From Prunus persica (Eukaryota; Streptophyta; Magnoliopsida; Rosales; Rosaceae): a stretch of DNA of 64,000 bases. Shown in pieces: positions 33,567 to 46,556 of this stretch. Location of the stretch: positions 4,921,269 to 4,985,268 of the forward strand of contig NC_034009.1 of the NCBI RefSeq assembly GCF_000346465.2. The letters run 5' to 3'. Each line of letters starts with the position of its first letter. The first letter of the stretch is position 1. The notes beneath the pieces were generated by a model. The model was not told the DNA's origin, did no database searches, and saw only the letters and a list, made by a program, of their open reading frames with translations. Position numbers and translations under genes: made by a program.

Positions 33567-35240
33567 ATGGAGGCCGAGACAGCAACAGAAGAAGGCTTGT
33601 CACTGATAAAGCAACTCGCTTCATGCAACAAGAGCGGCCGAGACAGAGCACTCAGGGTCCTCCTCAAGACATGGCTGCCAACCCAACTCAATCTCCATGA
33701 CGACCACATGAAGAAGCTCTGGAAAGGCCTCTTCTACTGCGTATGGCACGCAGACAAGGTCCCGGTTCAGACTCAGCTCATCGATCGACTTTCCTCTTTG
33801 GTCCTCAGCCTCCATCTCCCTCTTTCCATCCATTACTTCTCGGCCTTTTTGCTCACTATGCGCCGCGAGTGGTCCGGCATCGATGCCTTGAGGTTAGACA
33901 AGTTCTACCTTTTGATTCGCAGATTTATGGCTAGTTTCTTTGCTTTGATGAGAAATAATTTGTGGGATTTGGAGCTTGTGAAACGTTTGATGGGTGTGTT
34001 GGAAGAGGTGACTTTTTTCGCTGACGATAAGTTTCTAGGTAATGGTGTTAATTACCACATTGCCTCTGTTTTTCTTGAAGAGCTTAGGCCGTATCTTCCG
34101 CTTAAGGCTGAAGTTCTTGAGGTTGTTTTAGTGAGTTTTATTAGTGTTTCGGCTAAAGTTCCTGATAAAGTCCTGTTGGGGAAGATTAGGAGTAATATGT
34201 TTGATGCTTTGCTGGGGGCGGGGAAGAGGCTTTTGGAGGTTAAGAAATTGGGGGAGGATGTGGGTTCGGGTGATGAAGTTATGGTCTTTGGGTCAATTGC
34301 GTTGACGATGGGGTTTTCGAGCAAGTTTTATGAGTTGGGCTCTTCACCTGAGTGCTGTCAGGGGAATAGGAAGGTGTTATTTGGCCTGCACGAGGAGTTT
34401 CTAAAGTTGGAAAAAGAGTTGGAATCTTCTGGGATTGAGATTTCTATTCCTGATGTTGTTTACAATGATGATGAGGTAGTGCCGACTTTGGTTCCTCTTG
34501 CAGGTGAGGAGATGGAAGTTGGAAACTCAGAACCTAGTGAGGTTGTCATGGTCAATGGCTCTGCTGAAAAGCTCTTGAAGAAGTGTAAGAATCGTGAAAA
34601 GGACACTGGTGCTGCTGATACAAAGGCAGAGAAGAAAAAGAAGAAGAAAAAGAAGAATAAGAAGGAGAATGGGATTTTGGATTCTGACTCTGAAAAGAGC
34701 TCTACAGATAGGGAGAATGAGAACGTAGTTGCAAATGGTGAGAGTTCAGATAATCAACAGGCTACTGATGAAAATGCTGTTAAACTTGATGATAATGTGA
34801 TATCAAACCTCCAGATGCAGTTTGAGAAGATTGCTGCTGAAGCAGGCTTGGATGGTGATGTTCCAAGTGCCTGTGATTTGCCTACAGCTTCAGATAAGGG
34901 CCCTGTCTCTAAGAAGAGAAAGAGAGTGAAGAAAGCTGTTGAAGAAGATGTTGAGGGTGGCACCAATGCAAAGAGTGGGGAGAAGAGTGCAAAGAAGGTA
35001 AAGTTTTCCATGAAAAGTAATTTGGTGTGGAAGCCCCAAAGCCCTTTACCTCCGCAAGATTTAAGAGTGCCTCCTTCTGCTACGCCTAGAGGAAGTGCAC
35101 TTAAGAAAGGAGTACCTCCAGGTCCCATTAGGGAAATGCCTCTCCCTACTAAAAAGGTGAAAATGGTAAGAGTTGTTACTGCCAAGAAGGCACGGAAGGC
35201 TATCAAACGCATAAAGAAGCTAAAATCTCGCCCTACTTAG
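33567..35240 (+). CDS. RRP1: Ribosomal RNA processing protein 1 (RRP1/Nop52 family)
   Basis: An intronless gene of 557 aa from the ATG at 33567 (MEAETATEEGLSLIK). An in-frame ATG at 33465 would add 34 residues but lies beside the telo-box, in likely 5'UTR. The Nop52 domain spans about residues 10-230 (SLIKQLASCNKSGRDRAL, LWKGLFYCVWHADKVPVQ, REWSGIDALRLDKFYLLIRR). The middle is acidic. There is a Lys run near residue 360, a nuclear/nucleolar localisation type of signal. The C-terminus has the family motif SNLVWKPQSPLPPQDLRVPP and a basic end. RRP1 acts in the nucleolus on pre-rRNA during 60S subunit maturation. The gene is complete, and its promoter carries motifs shared by ribosome-biogenesis genes. 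Confidence 0.93.
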   Translation: MEAETATEEGLSLIKQLASCNKSGRDRALRVLLKTWLPTQLNLHDDHMKKLWKGLFYCVWHADKVPVQTQLIDRLSSLVLSLHLPLSIHYFSAFLLTMRREWSGIDALRLDKFYLLIRRFMASFFALMRNNLWDLELVKRLMGVLEEVTFFADDKFLGNGVNYHIASVFLEELRPYLPLKAEVLEVVLVSFISVSAKVPDKVLLGKIRSNMFDALLGAGKRLLEVKKLGEDVGSGDEVMVFGSIALTMGFSSKFYELGSSPECCQGNRKVLFGLHEEFLKLEKELESSGIEISIPDVVYNDDEVVPTLVPLAGEEMEVGNSEPSEVVMVNGSAEKLLKKCKNREKDTGAADTKAEKKKKKKKKNKKENGILDSDSEKSSTDRENENVVANGESSDNQQATDENAVKLDDNVISNLQMQFEKIAAEAGLDGDVPSACDLPTASDKGPVSKKRKRVKKAVEEDVEGGTNAKSGEKSAKKVKFSMKSNLVWKPQSPLPPQDLRVPPSATPRGSALKKGVPPGPIREMPLPTKKVKMVRVVTAKKARKAIKRIKKLKSRPT

Positions 35241-37343
35241 AAGAGATCAATTTTGTATTATCATTTTTTAGCTGAAAAAATTTGTTCTGTGTTTGTTTTT
35301 CATACACAACTTTAATGATTGCCCCATTTGTGCTTTTTCTTGTCTCCTATGTTTTATTGGGTTTATTTATAAAGTTAATTCTGACATTGATATTGGTTTA
35401 TTCTTCAAATTGAATGAAATGATGCATTGGCATATTCCTTTGTTTGGTACTTACTATGTTACTAACTTTCTCAAGAACACACTGCCCCCTGATGTTCTAG
35501 TCTACTAATCATCTGTGGATGTTTTACTCTTCAAATGGCTGTGATATTTATCTCTGTTGTTATTTGATTTTAGTTGCCTCCCTTTTTTTCTGTGGTAGAT
35601 TTATATTAGGTAGATGAAAAGACAAAGACCTCCTTGTTTATTTGCTGCATTTTTAATTTTACTAATTTTTCAGTTCTTATGTTAGAGGTGATAGACTTAA
35701 AGGGACATGTAGCATTTTAGTGTCATGAACTACGTTGCCGTACATGTAGATTGTGGTCGAAGATATTCCTCTTGAAGTAACTTGTCCTTTGTGGTTTCCA
35801 GTTCAAGAGGAGTGAAATAAGAGTGACATGTATCTGTCTTCAACATTGTGAGGAATAAATATTGAACTCTTTTCCTTTTCACCATGCTCATAGATCTATG
35901 GTCTATCAAACTGCATATATTTGTGCTTGGTTTTTAGCTACCAGCCTGATTAAACAAATCTTTGAAGCAGCTGAATCTACACACTTATGTGCATGCAGTC
36001 TGAGTGTTGAGGGTCCACGCTTTTATACTATATATTTTTTCTGGTCACCCTGCATCTATTACAAGGGGGCATGTGTTCTGGTGAATTAGGATGATTAGAC
36101 GGGGTAACGTATATTGAAATTTGAATCACAGAAATCTATTCCCGTGTACTTCTTGCTGAAAGTAGATCTTTGGAAATATATGACTTGCACTTGAGAGAGA
36201 TTATAATGTTTCTGATTTTACACTTAGGGGAAGATAATAAAATTGATTCCAGTTGTAGCAAAATAGTATTGCTTTTATCATGCTTCTAGGGAAATGCCTT
36301 TTTCCTACAGTGTTTGCAGCATATTTTCACTCACTTCTGGAGAAACTCCTTGACAACGTGTGCACACAATTTTCAGCTCGTCTTGATCATGTTCCTCTCA
36401 GAAATACAAGTACACAAAATGGTCTTGTCAAAAATGTCTTGTGTGGGATGCTAAGCGTCTATGCAAATTTTTGGTTTTACAAAGGGACGTATATAGGATT
36501 TAAGTCATTATACTTATGAAGGCCAAAGCTGAAAGCACCGCTTGCCTGCATTATGTTTGAATACTGACAATATTTTTTATGTATGAGGACTAATATGATC
36601 CAACTCTATGGTTGGTCTTATTTTTTGGGTACTTTGAGTGGGTTTGGAACATGAATGCTAGGTATCACTTGTCTTGTATGTGTTTTCAATTTATATGGTT
36701 CTGGAATTCAATTACTTAGCGTTGTGTGTCGGGCCAATGTTTGTGTTCATCATGGCAGCATGACTCATAGTCGTCACATGCATAAGCCATGCAACATGTA
36801 GGCATGTACCATGTACTGGCTATTTCGTTGGGGAAATTGGTAATCACCAAATAATCATAATAGGATTGGCAAATATGTGGGTGTTAGTTTATTGATTAGG
36901 ATTTGATTAGGTTTTGTTCTTCTCAGTAGGATATTGTTATGATGTTGCTATTTGGTGCTAGCAGAGTTTTTAGAATAATATTGTGAGCAATCTTTCAACC
37001 TCCAAATTTGGTGATAAATGTCTACCAACTTAGGTTACCAATTCACAGAGAGCTCAAATAGTTATTAGGTAGCGCTTCTTTTTCCTGTCAACTTGTTTTG
37101 TCTAGCTCCTCTCATATCCCGTTTGCTATTATTGTTTAAGCTCGTACTTTGAGAATGCAATTTGCAAATGGACAACACATTGTAATAGCCAATTAGCCTA
37201 ATTCACATATGTTATGTTACCGAAATCTCGTAATCTATTTATTGGTCGTGTCACGATGTTAAAATTGCTGCAAACAAATAAAACTTAAATACAAATAGCA
37301 TCCCTAGTCGTTTTATGTGGAGAGGAGGAAATCAATGAAGTGA
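35241..37343. other. Intergenic between RRP1 and XTH (convergent 3' flanks)
   Basis: This holds the 3' regions of two convergent genes. I see no frame with conserved character, no repeat with clear ends and no RNA gene. Base composition is AT-rich throughout. Confidence 0.5.
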
Positions 37344-38077
37344 TCATGCCAATGAGCACTCAGCTGGAAACCCTTGTGGGAAGCGCTTGGTATCTCTGCA
37401 ATAGTTGTAAATCATGTAGTTCTTCTGAACCCATTTAATTCTTTCTTGGCCAGTTGCATCCAGTGACTGACTCAACCAGCTGGAGGAGCCTGAGGAACTG
37501 GAAGAAGAACAACGGGAAGAGCCTGAAGACCAAGTGCAAGCTTGGGCGTTGAAGTTTCTGTATGAGGCTGTAAATGGGGCTTTGCTCCAATCTGCCTTCA
37601 CAAGCCCTCCACGTGTGGCCCAATCATCTGCATTCCACAGGCTTGAGTATATTGACATGGCTTGGTTCTTTGGGAAAGGAATTCCCTTCGATTCTAAATT
37701 CTTGAACTGTCTAATGGGTGTCCCATCCACAGAGAATCTAATTAATCAAGAAGAACAAAGCATAGAAGTGTATTAGGATACATACAAACAAATATTGAGT
37801 AATTCTAAATGGGCTAATGCCAGACTAAAAATGGACCGTAAATATTCATACAAAAAATCAACAAGATCAAAGGTTCAAATTTACTATCAAAATAATCATC
37901 TTATGTTTTGAAGAAAATATTTCCTATGTTATAAATACCATATTTACTAATTATATCACTAATTACATGTCTTGCAAAGATGAAATTCATTTACTAACTA
38001 CATAACTAAATCTCATCGAGGTCTTATTTAGTGAGATATGTTATCAGTAAATATGATACAAATAATTTTATCAAGTC

Positions 38078-38123
<46 letters not shown>

Positions 38124-38721
38124 GTTTAATTACATGATGCTTTGAGGGTTCCACAAGATGGAGTAGGTGTGGAAGTCTTTGGTGGGATCAAACCAAAGAT
38201 AGAATTGTTGCTCCCTATTACCCTTCCCTTGTGTGAAAACATTTGTGTGCAGAATATAAGGATCTCCGCTTAGGTTGCCTAGAAACTCAAAATCTATCTC
38301 ATCATGAGTAGAACCCAACGAGGACAGCTGCAAAATTCACACATATAAAAAACATTAGACATGCATGATATGGATATGATGTATTACGTATATATATATA
38401 TAAAACTTAGAAATAAGAAAGCAGCTAAATTATACATGATGAAGTACTCACATAGTAAGCCGTAACAGTACCAGCGGAGTTACCAGGCACAAGCTTGATC
38501 TGCATATCAATTTTCCCAAACAAGTACTGATTCTTGGACCGGAAACCCGACCCCGAAGTCTTGTCCAGGGACAGCGTAAGAAGCTGCCCGTTGTCGAGTA
38601 TTTGCGCTCGACCGTCACCCCATGTTAAGTCAAAATCTTGGTTGAGGTTACCAGCCGAAGCCACAACCAAAATGTTGAACAAAGTTTGCAGAAGTACTAG
38701 AACCAAGAATATCTTAGTCAT
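37344..38721 (-). CDS. Xyloglucan endotransglucosylase/hydrolase (XTH, GH16)
   Basis: Three exons (38452-38721, 38134-38327, 37344-37737) join in phase to 285 aa, the usual XTH length. A signal peptide covers about residues 1-23. The GH16 catalytic motif [11 protein letters not shown] lies at 98-108, with nucleophile E100 and acid/base E104. The N-glycosylation site NLS follows at 108-110, as in most XTHs. Then come the substrate-binding blocks YSILWNPQ and VDGTPIRQF, and the C-terminal XET domain with Cys residues ([18 protein letters not shown]). It cuts and rejoins xyloglucan in the cell wall. The C-terminal signature resembles the TCH4/XTH22-25 group. Anomalies: a Ser-rich insertion near residues 229-242 and a long GA tract in intron 2. 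The proteins are secreted, and many of this group respond to touch and hormones, which cannot be read from the sequence here. Confidence 0.95.
38083..38119. repeat. (GA)n microsatellite in XTH intron 2
   Basis: About 18 GA units lie just downstream (in transcript order) of the exon 2 donor. Confidence 0.95.
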
Positions 38722-38751
38722 GGTTTGGTTGATCGAATTGAGGAAATGGGA

Positions 38752-38753
<2 letters not shown>

Positions 38754-38787
<34 letters not shown>
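38754..38787. repeat. (GA)n microsatellite in the XTH 5'UTR
   Basis: About 17 GA units lie 33 bp upstream of the XTH start codon, so they are transcribed as CT. Confidence 0.95.
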
Positions 38788-38788
<1 letters not shown>

Positions 38789-38819
38789 GTTTGATGAAAT
38801 GCATGGGAATGGAGAAGGG

Positions 38820-38827
38820 TATATATA
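38820..38827 (-). promoter_or_regulatory. XTH TATA box
   Basis: TATATATA on the minus strand sits about 100 bp before the XTH ATG, placing the likely transcript start near 38790. Confidence 0.6.
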
Positions 38828-41800
38828 GTGGTTTTATGGGTGTGGGAGAGTATGGGAGAAATAGTAGGGCCAGGCTAGGCTAGTAGGCAATGATCAATCA
38901 GTTGTGGTGGTGGTGGTGTTGAAGTGGTTGGGAAATATACATGCGTTTGCTTAAGAGATTTGGGTTGGCTTGGGTTTATATGAGAGTGGGGACCAAAGAC
39001 AGCTAATAAAGATGATGTTCATTTCTCCAAGCGTAAGTTTTTTTTTCTTTCCTTTTTTTGGGTTGCTCTCCAGTCCAATTGCATTGCCTTGGGAAGTTGG
39101 GAATCAAAATCTTTTTCTACGCGGTTGTGAGGTATTAGAAGGTAAAGGGAAAGGCAGAGAGAGGGTTCAAATCCCATGTACATGATATCACAGCTGTCCA
39201 AATGCTTGTTGGTTTGCTATTAATTGGGTTCTAAAACTCTTAAATATCATTTGTGTGTTCCCCAAACCAGAAAATAATGTTAAGCTCGGTTTCCTCTTGA
39301 CTTCAACTTAAATTAATTGGTAGTAGAAAAGTAAAAGATTTCACACTTGAGAGCAATTTGTTCACCACAAGCATTACTATTCTTCTCAAAGCGTGTCATT
39401 TGTTATAGGTATTAACTGCGATTGACCTTTTGTGACCAATTATTGTCTAGAGTCAAAAGAAATAGGGTAACGTTATCAGTCTGTCATCCTGATTAATATA
39501 AAATTTAACGTGCAGAATGACAAACTGAGATAGTGAATAACAACCGATGAGAAAAATTATACGGTGTTCAACTTCAAACCAAAATACATGCTAGTTGAGA
39601 ACAAATATTATGAAATTTATAGTCTTTTACGCCACGTTGATTTCAGCGTAGAAAAATGACTCAATTGTTATTCTTTCACATGAACTATACCTTTTGTCTA
39701 TTCTTCTTAAAATTCTTTTAAATTAATTGAGGTATTGAAGATGATAATAAGGGGCAAATTTTAAAAATGAAGCATTAGTTAGTACTAGAAGCTTAGGTAA
39801 GAGGGACAATTAATATCTTCAATTATTGTCGGCGGACGTATGTGGAAGTCTAAAGTTCTAAAACATGACGCACCATAATTTGTATTGTATATGGCTCCCA
39901 ACCTCAGCCTCAGCCTCAGCCTCAGCCAGCCAACCAAGGGAGAGAAGGTCCATGTCAATTTCGCCAAACCAGAGTCTTGGGATTGTCATAAGTCAAATGT
40001 TGCTTTCATGCAAAGCTGTTGCCTACTAATGGGCAATGGACATATAAAAGATTCATTTACATTCCTTTGTTTTTTCCAGCACATAGATATCACCTTAAAA
40101 TACCAAATATATTATTTATTTTTCTCTCAGGATTGAAAAATACAGTACTATACTGTATAATAAAATAAAGCGATGACGTTTGTACTTGCATGCATGTATC
40201 TAGGGCAGGCCCTGTGCTTCTGAACGTTTGAGCTTTGTTTTCCAGGAGATCAAAACTTTTGGTTTTTGGGTAACTCTTTTGGTTGTTTTCAATTTCAAAC
40301 AATTTTGGTGTATTTCATTATCTTTTAGGGTCGCTTTTGTTACTACTGTATATATATGTGTGCATACAATTCTTCTTGGATAAGATGTCTGTTCTTTTAA
40401 TTAAATAACGGACTGTCGATACAGTATTAATAAAGTTTTGATATCATTATCGATAACATGTCAATAACAAAATACACCGACAGAATTGATAGAAATATCC
40501 GACAACTTTTGTATATATACATATAAATATAGATATTATTATTGAATGGTGCTTTCTATGTTATGTTATCTTGCACATTTACATATTTGTTACTGAGGGG
40601 CAGTAACAATAGCCAACCAATCGGAAAAATGCTTCGATTATTTCCTAGTCATCCTACTTACCTGTAAATTACAATTTGATATATATGCTAAACATTTTCT
40701 TCGTGTCTTTGATGAGTCATTTCTGTATAGATGTTAAATTATGATTTGCAAAATGATCAATGGTCGATCCAACAAGTTGAAAAAACTGAACCTGAACAAC
40801 CTATTTTGCTATTGTGTCGCCCTTTTTTATCTCCACTTTGTCCACAATTATTGCTTGAATGACCTTCCTAATAATAAGAACAGAAAAAGGACAGAAGTGG
40901 CGCATAATCTAATGACCATATCCATAGCCATCGTCCATTTGTCCAATTCCATTTTTGCCATCCCCACTTTGTTACTTCTTCGAAATTAGGGTTGTGTGGT
41001 TATATGATGCGTGGTTCATCTTTATCTCTAGCTAGCTAATGATTAGTTCAAAACGATAAGAATGGAGCCAATAATACAATAACACTTAGAATAGACATGA
41101 TTAAGAACCAATTATCCTACTCAGGTTAATCCATATCTTAATCGGTCGACACAAACATGGGTCCTCTTCAAATGTTGCTTTCTTGCCCATCCCAGCAGAG
41201 TGGTTACGGGTTGCTAAATTCATAAATAGCTGTCCTGTTCTTTCAACAATCCATTTGGGAACAAATGATTGAATTGAATTCCACTACCAAACAAACAAGT
41301 TCATTGAACTGTAATCACTTCACAGATTTTTCAATCATTCATTCAAACTGTTTCAATTCACTAACTTATCGATAAATAAATAAATTCCACACACCAGACG
41401 CATCTTTTCCAACATACAAAAATAACTATTCACTTGGACAGCTTCTTCCTACCAACATCTTTTAAAAGGAAAACAGAAAATTTGATCTCCACACTACCAA
41501 CACACATACAGGGCTGAGACTGGTGTGAGAGACAGAAATTTGATAAAATATCACAAATAATCATGTAAAGAACATCCATAATCCACCCTTCAATATTGCT
41601 CATCAAAAACATTGACTGACCTGTCCATGTTCAAGAATTTGTGCATCTCTCATCCATATACTGCACCAGTTAGCAACCCAATAGGCAGACTTGTTTATAA
41701 TCGTAAAACGTCATGGACAAAACTACATCTCCAGCCGTCTGAGGCTAGCTGAATACTGCAATCAGGCTTTCACTAGTTTCAAATATCCATCCCTAAGGTG

Positions 41801-44257
41801 GATGATCCCTCTTATAGAGAGGGGAAAGTAACTCTAATTACAGATATGAATTATTGAAAACTACCTACTGATGCTGTGTGGAAGTGAAGGTAAACAGTTT
41901 CCAATACATTTCAAATAAACGATAAATCTTTTTAAAAAAAATTTATTTTTGAAACAGATGCAGCACTCTCCAGCTAAACAAATCCTTTACTCTAAAGCAA
42001 TCCCTGAAACCCTGCATTCTTGTTCGTGAAGCAAGCTTCAATTTTGACCCCTAAAAAGAAAAAGCAAGCTTGAAGGGTGACTTCAGTGGCTCCAAAGTAC
42101 TGATTTTTCAAGCACCTTCCCATATAATTTACCATATTATAATTACAGTTTCACCTTGCTTTCTTTTTGTTTTGGGGTGGGGGGTTAAAATACGAGGGTT
42201 AAGAATCCCAAAAAAACTATATTAATCATCCATACAAATACGGCGGGCCTTAGAGACCCATACAAATGTCATCGATGAGAACCGGTCCAACCCAACTGGG
42301 AGACCTTTCTTTCCTTTTCATTATCAGCCGCTTTTCTTATTGCTCATACATCATTCTCACCAGAGGAAAACAAGTTGCTAGAACTACTTTGCCTCATTGA
42401 CAAACCAAATCCTTACCTAATGTTGAAAACGGAAAGAAAAATATAGGGGAAAACGGAAATTGGAACATTGATGTAATAAACTACTCAAATAAGCCTAGGT
42501 GCCTAACCTTTGAACTGTGTCCATGAATTAAATTACGAAGCACAAACAGAACAAGCAACATAGCCAATCAATAGAAATAGGGCAGTAACACAAGAAGGCC
42601 GTGAGAATTAAGTAAATATATCATACTTTATTTATATACATCAGGTTTGATGCAATTATCTTTCTTGTCCTCTCAAACAAAAATTCTGTAATCTTATACC
42701 TGCCCCCCTTTTTGTTTGAAACCCAACAAATGTTATAATAGGTAGAACCACTCCTTCAATTGCTCAAAAATTCCTCTCTGAATGTTTCGTTTTGTGTTCC
42801 TCATTTTTGCTGAATCATGCTTCCATAATTCTCAATAAATACTTGAGGAAATGAGGATTCCCATATGCTTGAACAACAATTTAACATAAGCCCAAACTAT
42901 TGACATAGCAAGTTTAACCCTACTAATAAATGAAACTTCTGGAATGGATAACCCATAGGTTTGCTCTGTAGTGATCTCATAACTAAACTCACAAACTAGG
43001 ACCAAGGATCAATACAAAATATATCAACGCTACGCCACATGTTCGGTTCACACACGCTACAGACGTGCCACACACACGCAACAGACACGAATCCATTCTC
43101 TTGGAAACAGTTCAGCCTCAAAGATTACGCATTGCATATACTGTTTAAAACGATATGAGAGTTAATTCTCTCAGTACTAATATCTCTGCACACAAAACCT
43201 TTACATGATCCCACCTTCATTTCTTTCACAACTTTGTAATGTCTCTTTCTGTAACTATCGCATATTTGCTTCCACCATAAATCTACTTCGTCTCCAATGA
43301 GTTCTAGTTTCAATAAGAATGCTCATTCTTACTGTTCATATGTTAGGATATGAATATACCACTCCATTTTGTTATGCTTATCTCTTTTGTAGCAATAGGA
43401 CTGTTATGCTTGTTACTAAACTTCTATTCTACCCATTAGTAAACTTGAAAAAAGTTTTCTTAATGAACAATGTTCTTCAAGCTTCAACATGTCCAAACTT
43501 CAACAAAAGTAGTTAGATCATTACATATTTAGAAAATATCAATCTAAAGATTAACACTCTCATCCACAACGAGCTAGCAAAGTAACAGTGCACTGCAGAA
43601 GTTTACTGCCAACAAAGGTCTTACAGAAACACAATGGTTCATCACTACCCATGTTCAGAAATCATTTATCTAACAATCATAATGTCATCATAAGTTTGCA
43701 TTCAACCGAAAAGGAATACAAGATAAAATATCTACGGTATTCCAGCTGGACAAAAGTCTACTTTCCAAGTTCCCTCCATAATGCTGAAGTAACTCAACAA
43801 ACATAAAACCCAAATCTAGAGACAAGAAAAGTAGCACACAACACAACAGTTTAGCTTCCCCTGAAAATCATATGTATTGGCATTTGGCTGTACCTTTATT
43901 CATATAATTCAAGCAAACAAATTGCACAATGAAGTTAAAAATAAATGGAAACCGGAAAGGAGCATATGGCTCAAACTAAATTAGAAAAAACACAGCTCTT
44001 TTTATTTAGTCATAATGAAAGTTGAGTGTTTCCACTACATAGATGATGTAACACAACATGAGTACAAGTTCACTATTTGGCCAGATAATGAGTACACTTA
44101 AGCAACAAGCTCTCCCTCTATTAAGAACAACCAGTATATATCATAAGCATTGTTAAAAATGAACAAAAATTTTATAAAATATAACCCATTACAAGAAAAC
44201 ACTAAAAAACGAAGAAGAGATCTGTACATGTGAAGTTAAAGCAGAGCTAAGGAGGTG
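38828..44257. other. Long intergenic stretch, no gene supported
   Basis: 5.4 kb with only short unrelated frames. A box-B-like GGGTTCAAATCCC near 39163-39175 may be a SINE scrap. A (CCTCAG)n run lies at 39902-39926. The TMEM230 3'UTR occupies the last 100-200 bp. A 62-codon minus frame at 43125-43313 has no recognisable motif. Nothing else stands out. Confidence 0.5.
39902..39926. repeat. (CCTCAG)n microsatellite
   Basis: Four head-to-tail hexamers. Confidence 0.9.
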
Positions 44258-44666
44258 CTAAACAGGTGGAATGTTGGAGAAAGAGAAGCCCTTGTAACCT
44301 TTATAAGCATAGTAAGCAATCCGCGTGTAATAGAACCCCGGAAGGAACAAGATCGCCCCAAGTATCGCAAAGAACAAGCCTGAAATCATCGGAAAAAAAC
44401 CCCAAAATCAAGAAAAATTGAAAATAAAATTAAACGAGAGGGTTTTTAGGGATAGGGTTAGTAAGGTAGAGGGTACCGTGAGCTTTGTCGCCGCCGACAT
44501 GGTTGTAGGCCATGAGGCCGCCGATGACAATGCCGAGAGTGCCGGTGATGAGGAGAGCGAAGGCGAGAGCGATCTCTTTGATGGGAGGCTTGTTGTTGAC
44601 TGTGTAAGAGTCCTCCATCATCATGTCTTCGTCTGTTATCGAAAACGCGTGATCCACATACGCCAT
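44258..44666 (-). CDS. TMEM230: Transmembrane protein 230 homologue
   Basis: Two exons (44477-44666 and 44258-44379) join in phase to 103 aa. Exon 1 encodes [19 protein letters not shown], then [28 protein letters not shown], the first membrane span (about residues 28-52). Exon 2 supplies the second span ([16 protein letters not shown]) and the highly conserved tail [25 protein letters not shown]230/DUF872 proteins are two-span proteins of endomembrane vesicles. In animals they are tied to vesicle trafficking, while the plant role is poorly known. The gene is complete, with no oddities. Confidence 0.93.
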
Positions 44667-45511
44667 GGCTGGTTCTCTGATTGGTTCGTTTTGTGCTCTG
44701 TAAACTGGATTTGGATTTTGGATTTTGGATTTTCGTAATTTGGGGATTTGAATATTAGCTGAGGTTTGAATTTGGGTTTGGGTTTGTTGAGAGCTTTTGA
44801 TTCAAAGTTTGAAGCTGAGGAGGAGTTTAGGGGAATGGTCAAAACTTAAAAAGGGACAAGGCGTTTGAGTCTGGGGAGGATTAAGGAAGAAGATATAATG
44901 CACGCGGCGTTTTGTCTGCTGCTGCCACGTGTAACACGTGCCAAGTTATCACAGGTGTTGCGTATATTTTTACGTTATTATTTAAGTTCAATCACATGAC
45001 GTGTCATACGTCACATTAAATAATCTCGTGTCAACATAAATACTCATCTTTACTTTTCTTCCTTGAAATCACAGATCCTTCGATGAAACACATGATGTGT
45101 ACGTACATAAATTTTTGTTTATAATAAATAATTTCTAAGCACATAATATATTATTTATATTGGTTATAAATCATATCGTCCAATCATATTTTTGTACATA
45201 GAAATTAGTAACACAACCATGGTGGTGTGTGATAGTTGAAAATCAGTGTAGCAGCACAATAGAAAACTTGTACCTCTGCTAAAAAGCTACAACACTTGGT
45301 CTTTATAGGGTTAAGAGAAAAACTTGGACACCAAGAAGCCTAATTGATATAGAACAATCATAAGGAATCCAAAACTTAACACAATTGAGGCTCCAATCAC
45401 CCCAAAACTCATAAGTTAAGTTACCTCTGCCTATCGGCAAGAGGTAGGCTTCTGAGCTGACCAAAGAATTAAGATTGAACAAAAATTTCACTGGTGATGA
45501 TTGTTCTTGCA
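44667..45511. other. Intergenic upstream of TMEM230
   Basis: Contains the presumed TMEM230 promoter and an ACACGTGCC/CCACGTG G-box-like pair near 44926-44941. No gene is seen between about 44950 and 45500. Confidence 0.5.
44926..44941. promoter_or_regulatory. Paired ACGTG elements upstream of TMEM230
   Basis: CCACGTG and ACACGTG occur within 16 bp, about 260 bp upstream of the TMEM230 ATG. ACGTG cores are G-box/ABRE-type sites bound by bZIP and bHLH factors. The effect here is inferred. Confidence 0.35.
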
Positions 45512-46520
45512 TTAACCGCAGCTGCCCTTTAGAAACAAAATCCCACCTTTAGGAGGGTTCCAAGGCAATTCGTCTTCTCCAACGGGACTACTTTCGCACT
45601 CCTCTGATCCAATGCAGTAGAGCGTTGTATTTGCTGTCACAAGTTAGTACATTTTGAAATTGAGTTTAAACTTAATGTCAATGGCACAGATTACATATGT
45701 AATTAGAACACACATATCTTCTCTACTCATCACATATCTGTTTAGTATTTCTTTAACCCAGTCAGTTTGGGAAAAAAAGAAAAGAAAGAGAATACCTCCA
45801 TGAGCCGTACCATTTCTCCTTCTCTTCCAGTCTACCCGCAGTACTAAAGCCATCTTCTTTACTCTGCAATTTTCTTAGATTAACAGCCATAACGCCATGC
45901 ATTATCTAATTTCAAATTGCAATTCTTACATTTAGTTTGCCACCACTGTCTATGATTACATTGCAAACTCTTGACTGACAGTATATCTTCTCTTGAATGT
46001 ATTTAGTTCTTGCTCTGCAGTGTACATCAATCTCTCACAACTAGCAAAACACCTTCACCTTCATAATTCATTGCTATCTTGAGGAACTATTAGTAGATCC
46101 TTTTCACATCAGTTTCATGAGTCGCCAAGTTTACTTCATGTGGTGGAAACTGATTAGAACCATGGCCTGATTGGTTGCATCAGTAACATTTGGCTGATAG
46201 CAGAGGAGCGTAAGGATTTGCAGCTACACACCTTGCGTTGTTGGTTCCCCCTGTTAACTTAGTTCGACCAGTCACCGACTTCTTACACGTATTTTGTGGT
46301 TGGTCTTTTCCTTTTGCTTCTCTTTTATTGCCTAGACCTGAAGTGGGATGAGGAGCCTTGCCTGGTATTCGGACCATCAACTCTTGGGGCAAATTAAACT
46401 GCAACATTAAGGGCATAGAGAGAAGAGGTTGTAATGCTAATTGTTGTATTGCCATTTACATTGTGCTGCATTAGTTGACGAAAATCTTCAAAAGCTGAAC
46501 TAACTTACCATTTTTCCCAT
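45512..46520 (-). CDS. Unrecognised exon set downstream of the PPR gene
   Basis: Minus-strand segments 46232-46398, 45796-45863 and 45512-45633 have GT donors and AG acceptors and join with matching phases into one open frame ending at TAA 45512. The spliced frame carries APHPTSGLGNKR, SVTGRTKLTGGTNN, ALVLRVDWKRRRNGTAHG and SSPVGEDELPWNPPKGG. A first donor at 46508 (ATG then GTAAGT) would give either a 122-aa protein starting at 46520 or a C-terminal extension of the PPR protein, because the PPR reading frame is the same across this donor. The first exon and its splice sites also exist in the duplicated copy near 55.8-56.1 kb. No family is recognised. It could be 3'UTR exons by chance open, but three matching phases argue for coding. 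Confidence 0.45.
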
Positions 46521-46556
46521 GACAAAGTTCCATTTTTCTGTCAAATTAAGTTTTTG

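Noticed and set aside
43125..43313. 62-codon minus frame with KLELIGDEVDLWW
   Set aside because: It has no splice context, no known motif and no neighbouring exon, so it is not supported as a gene.
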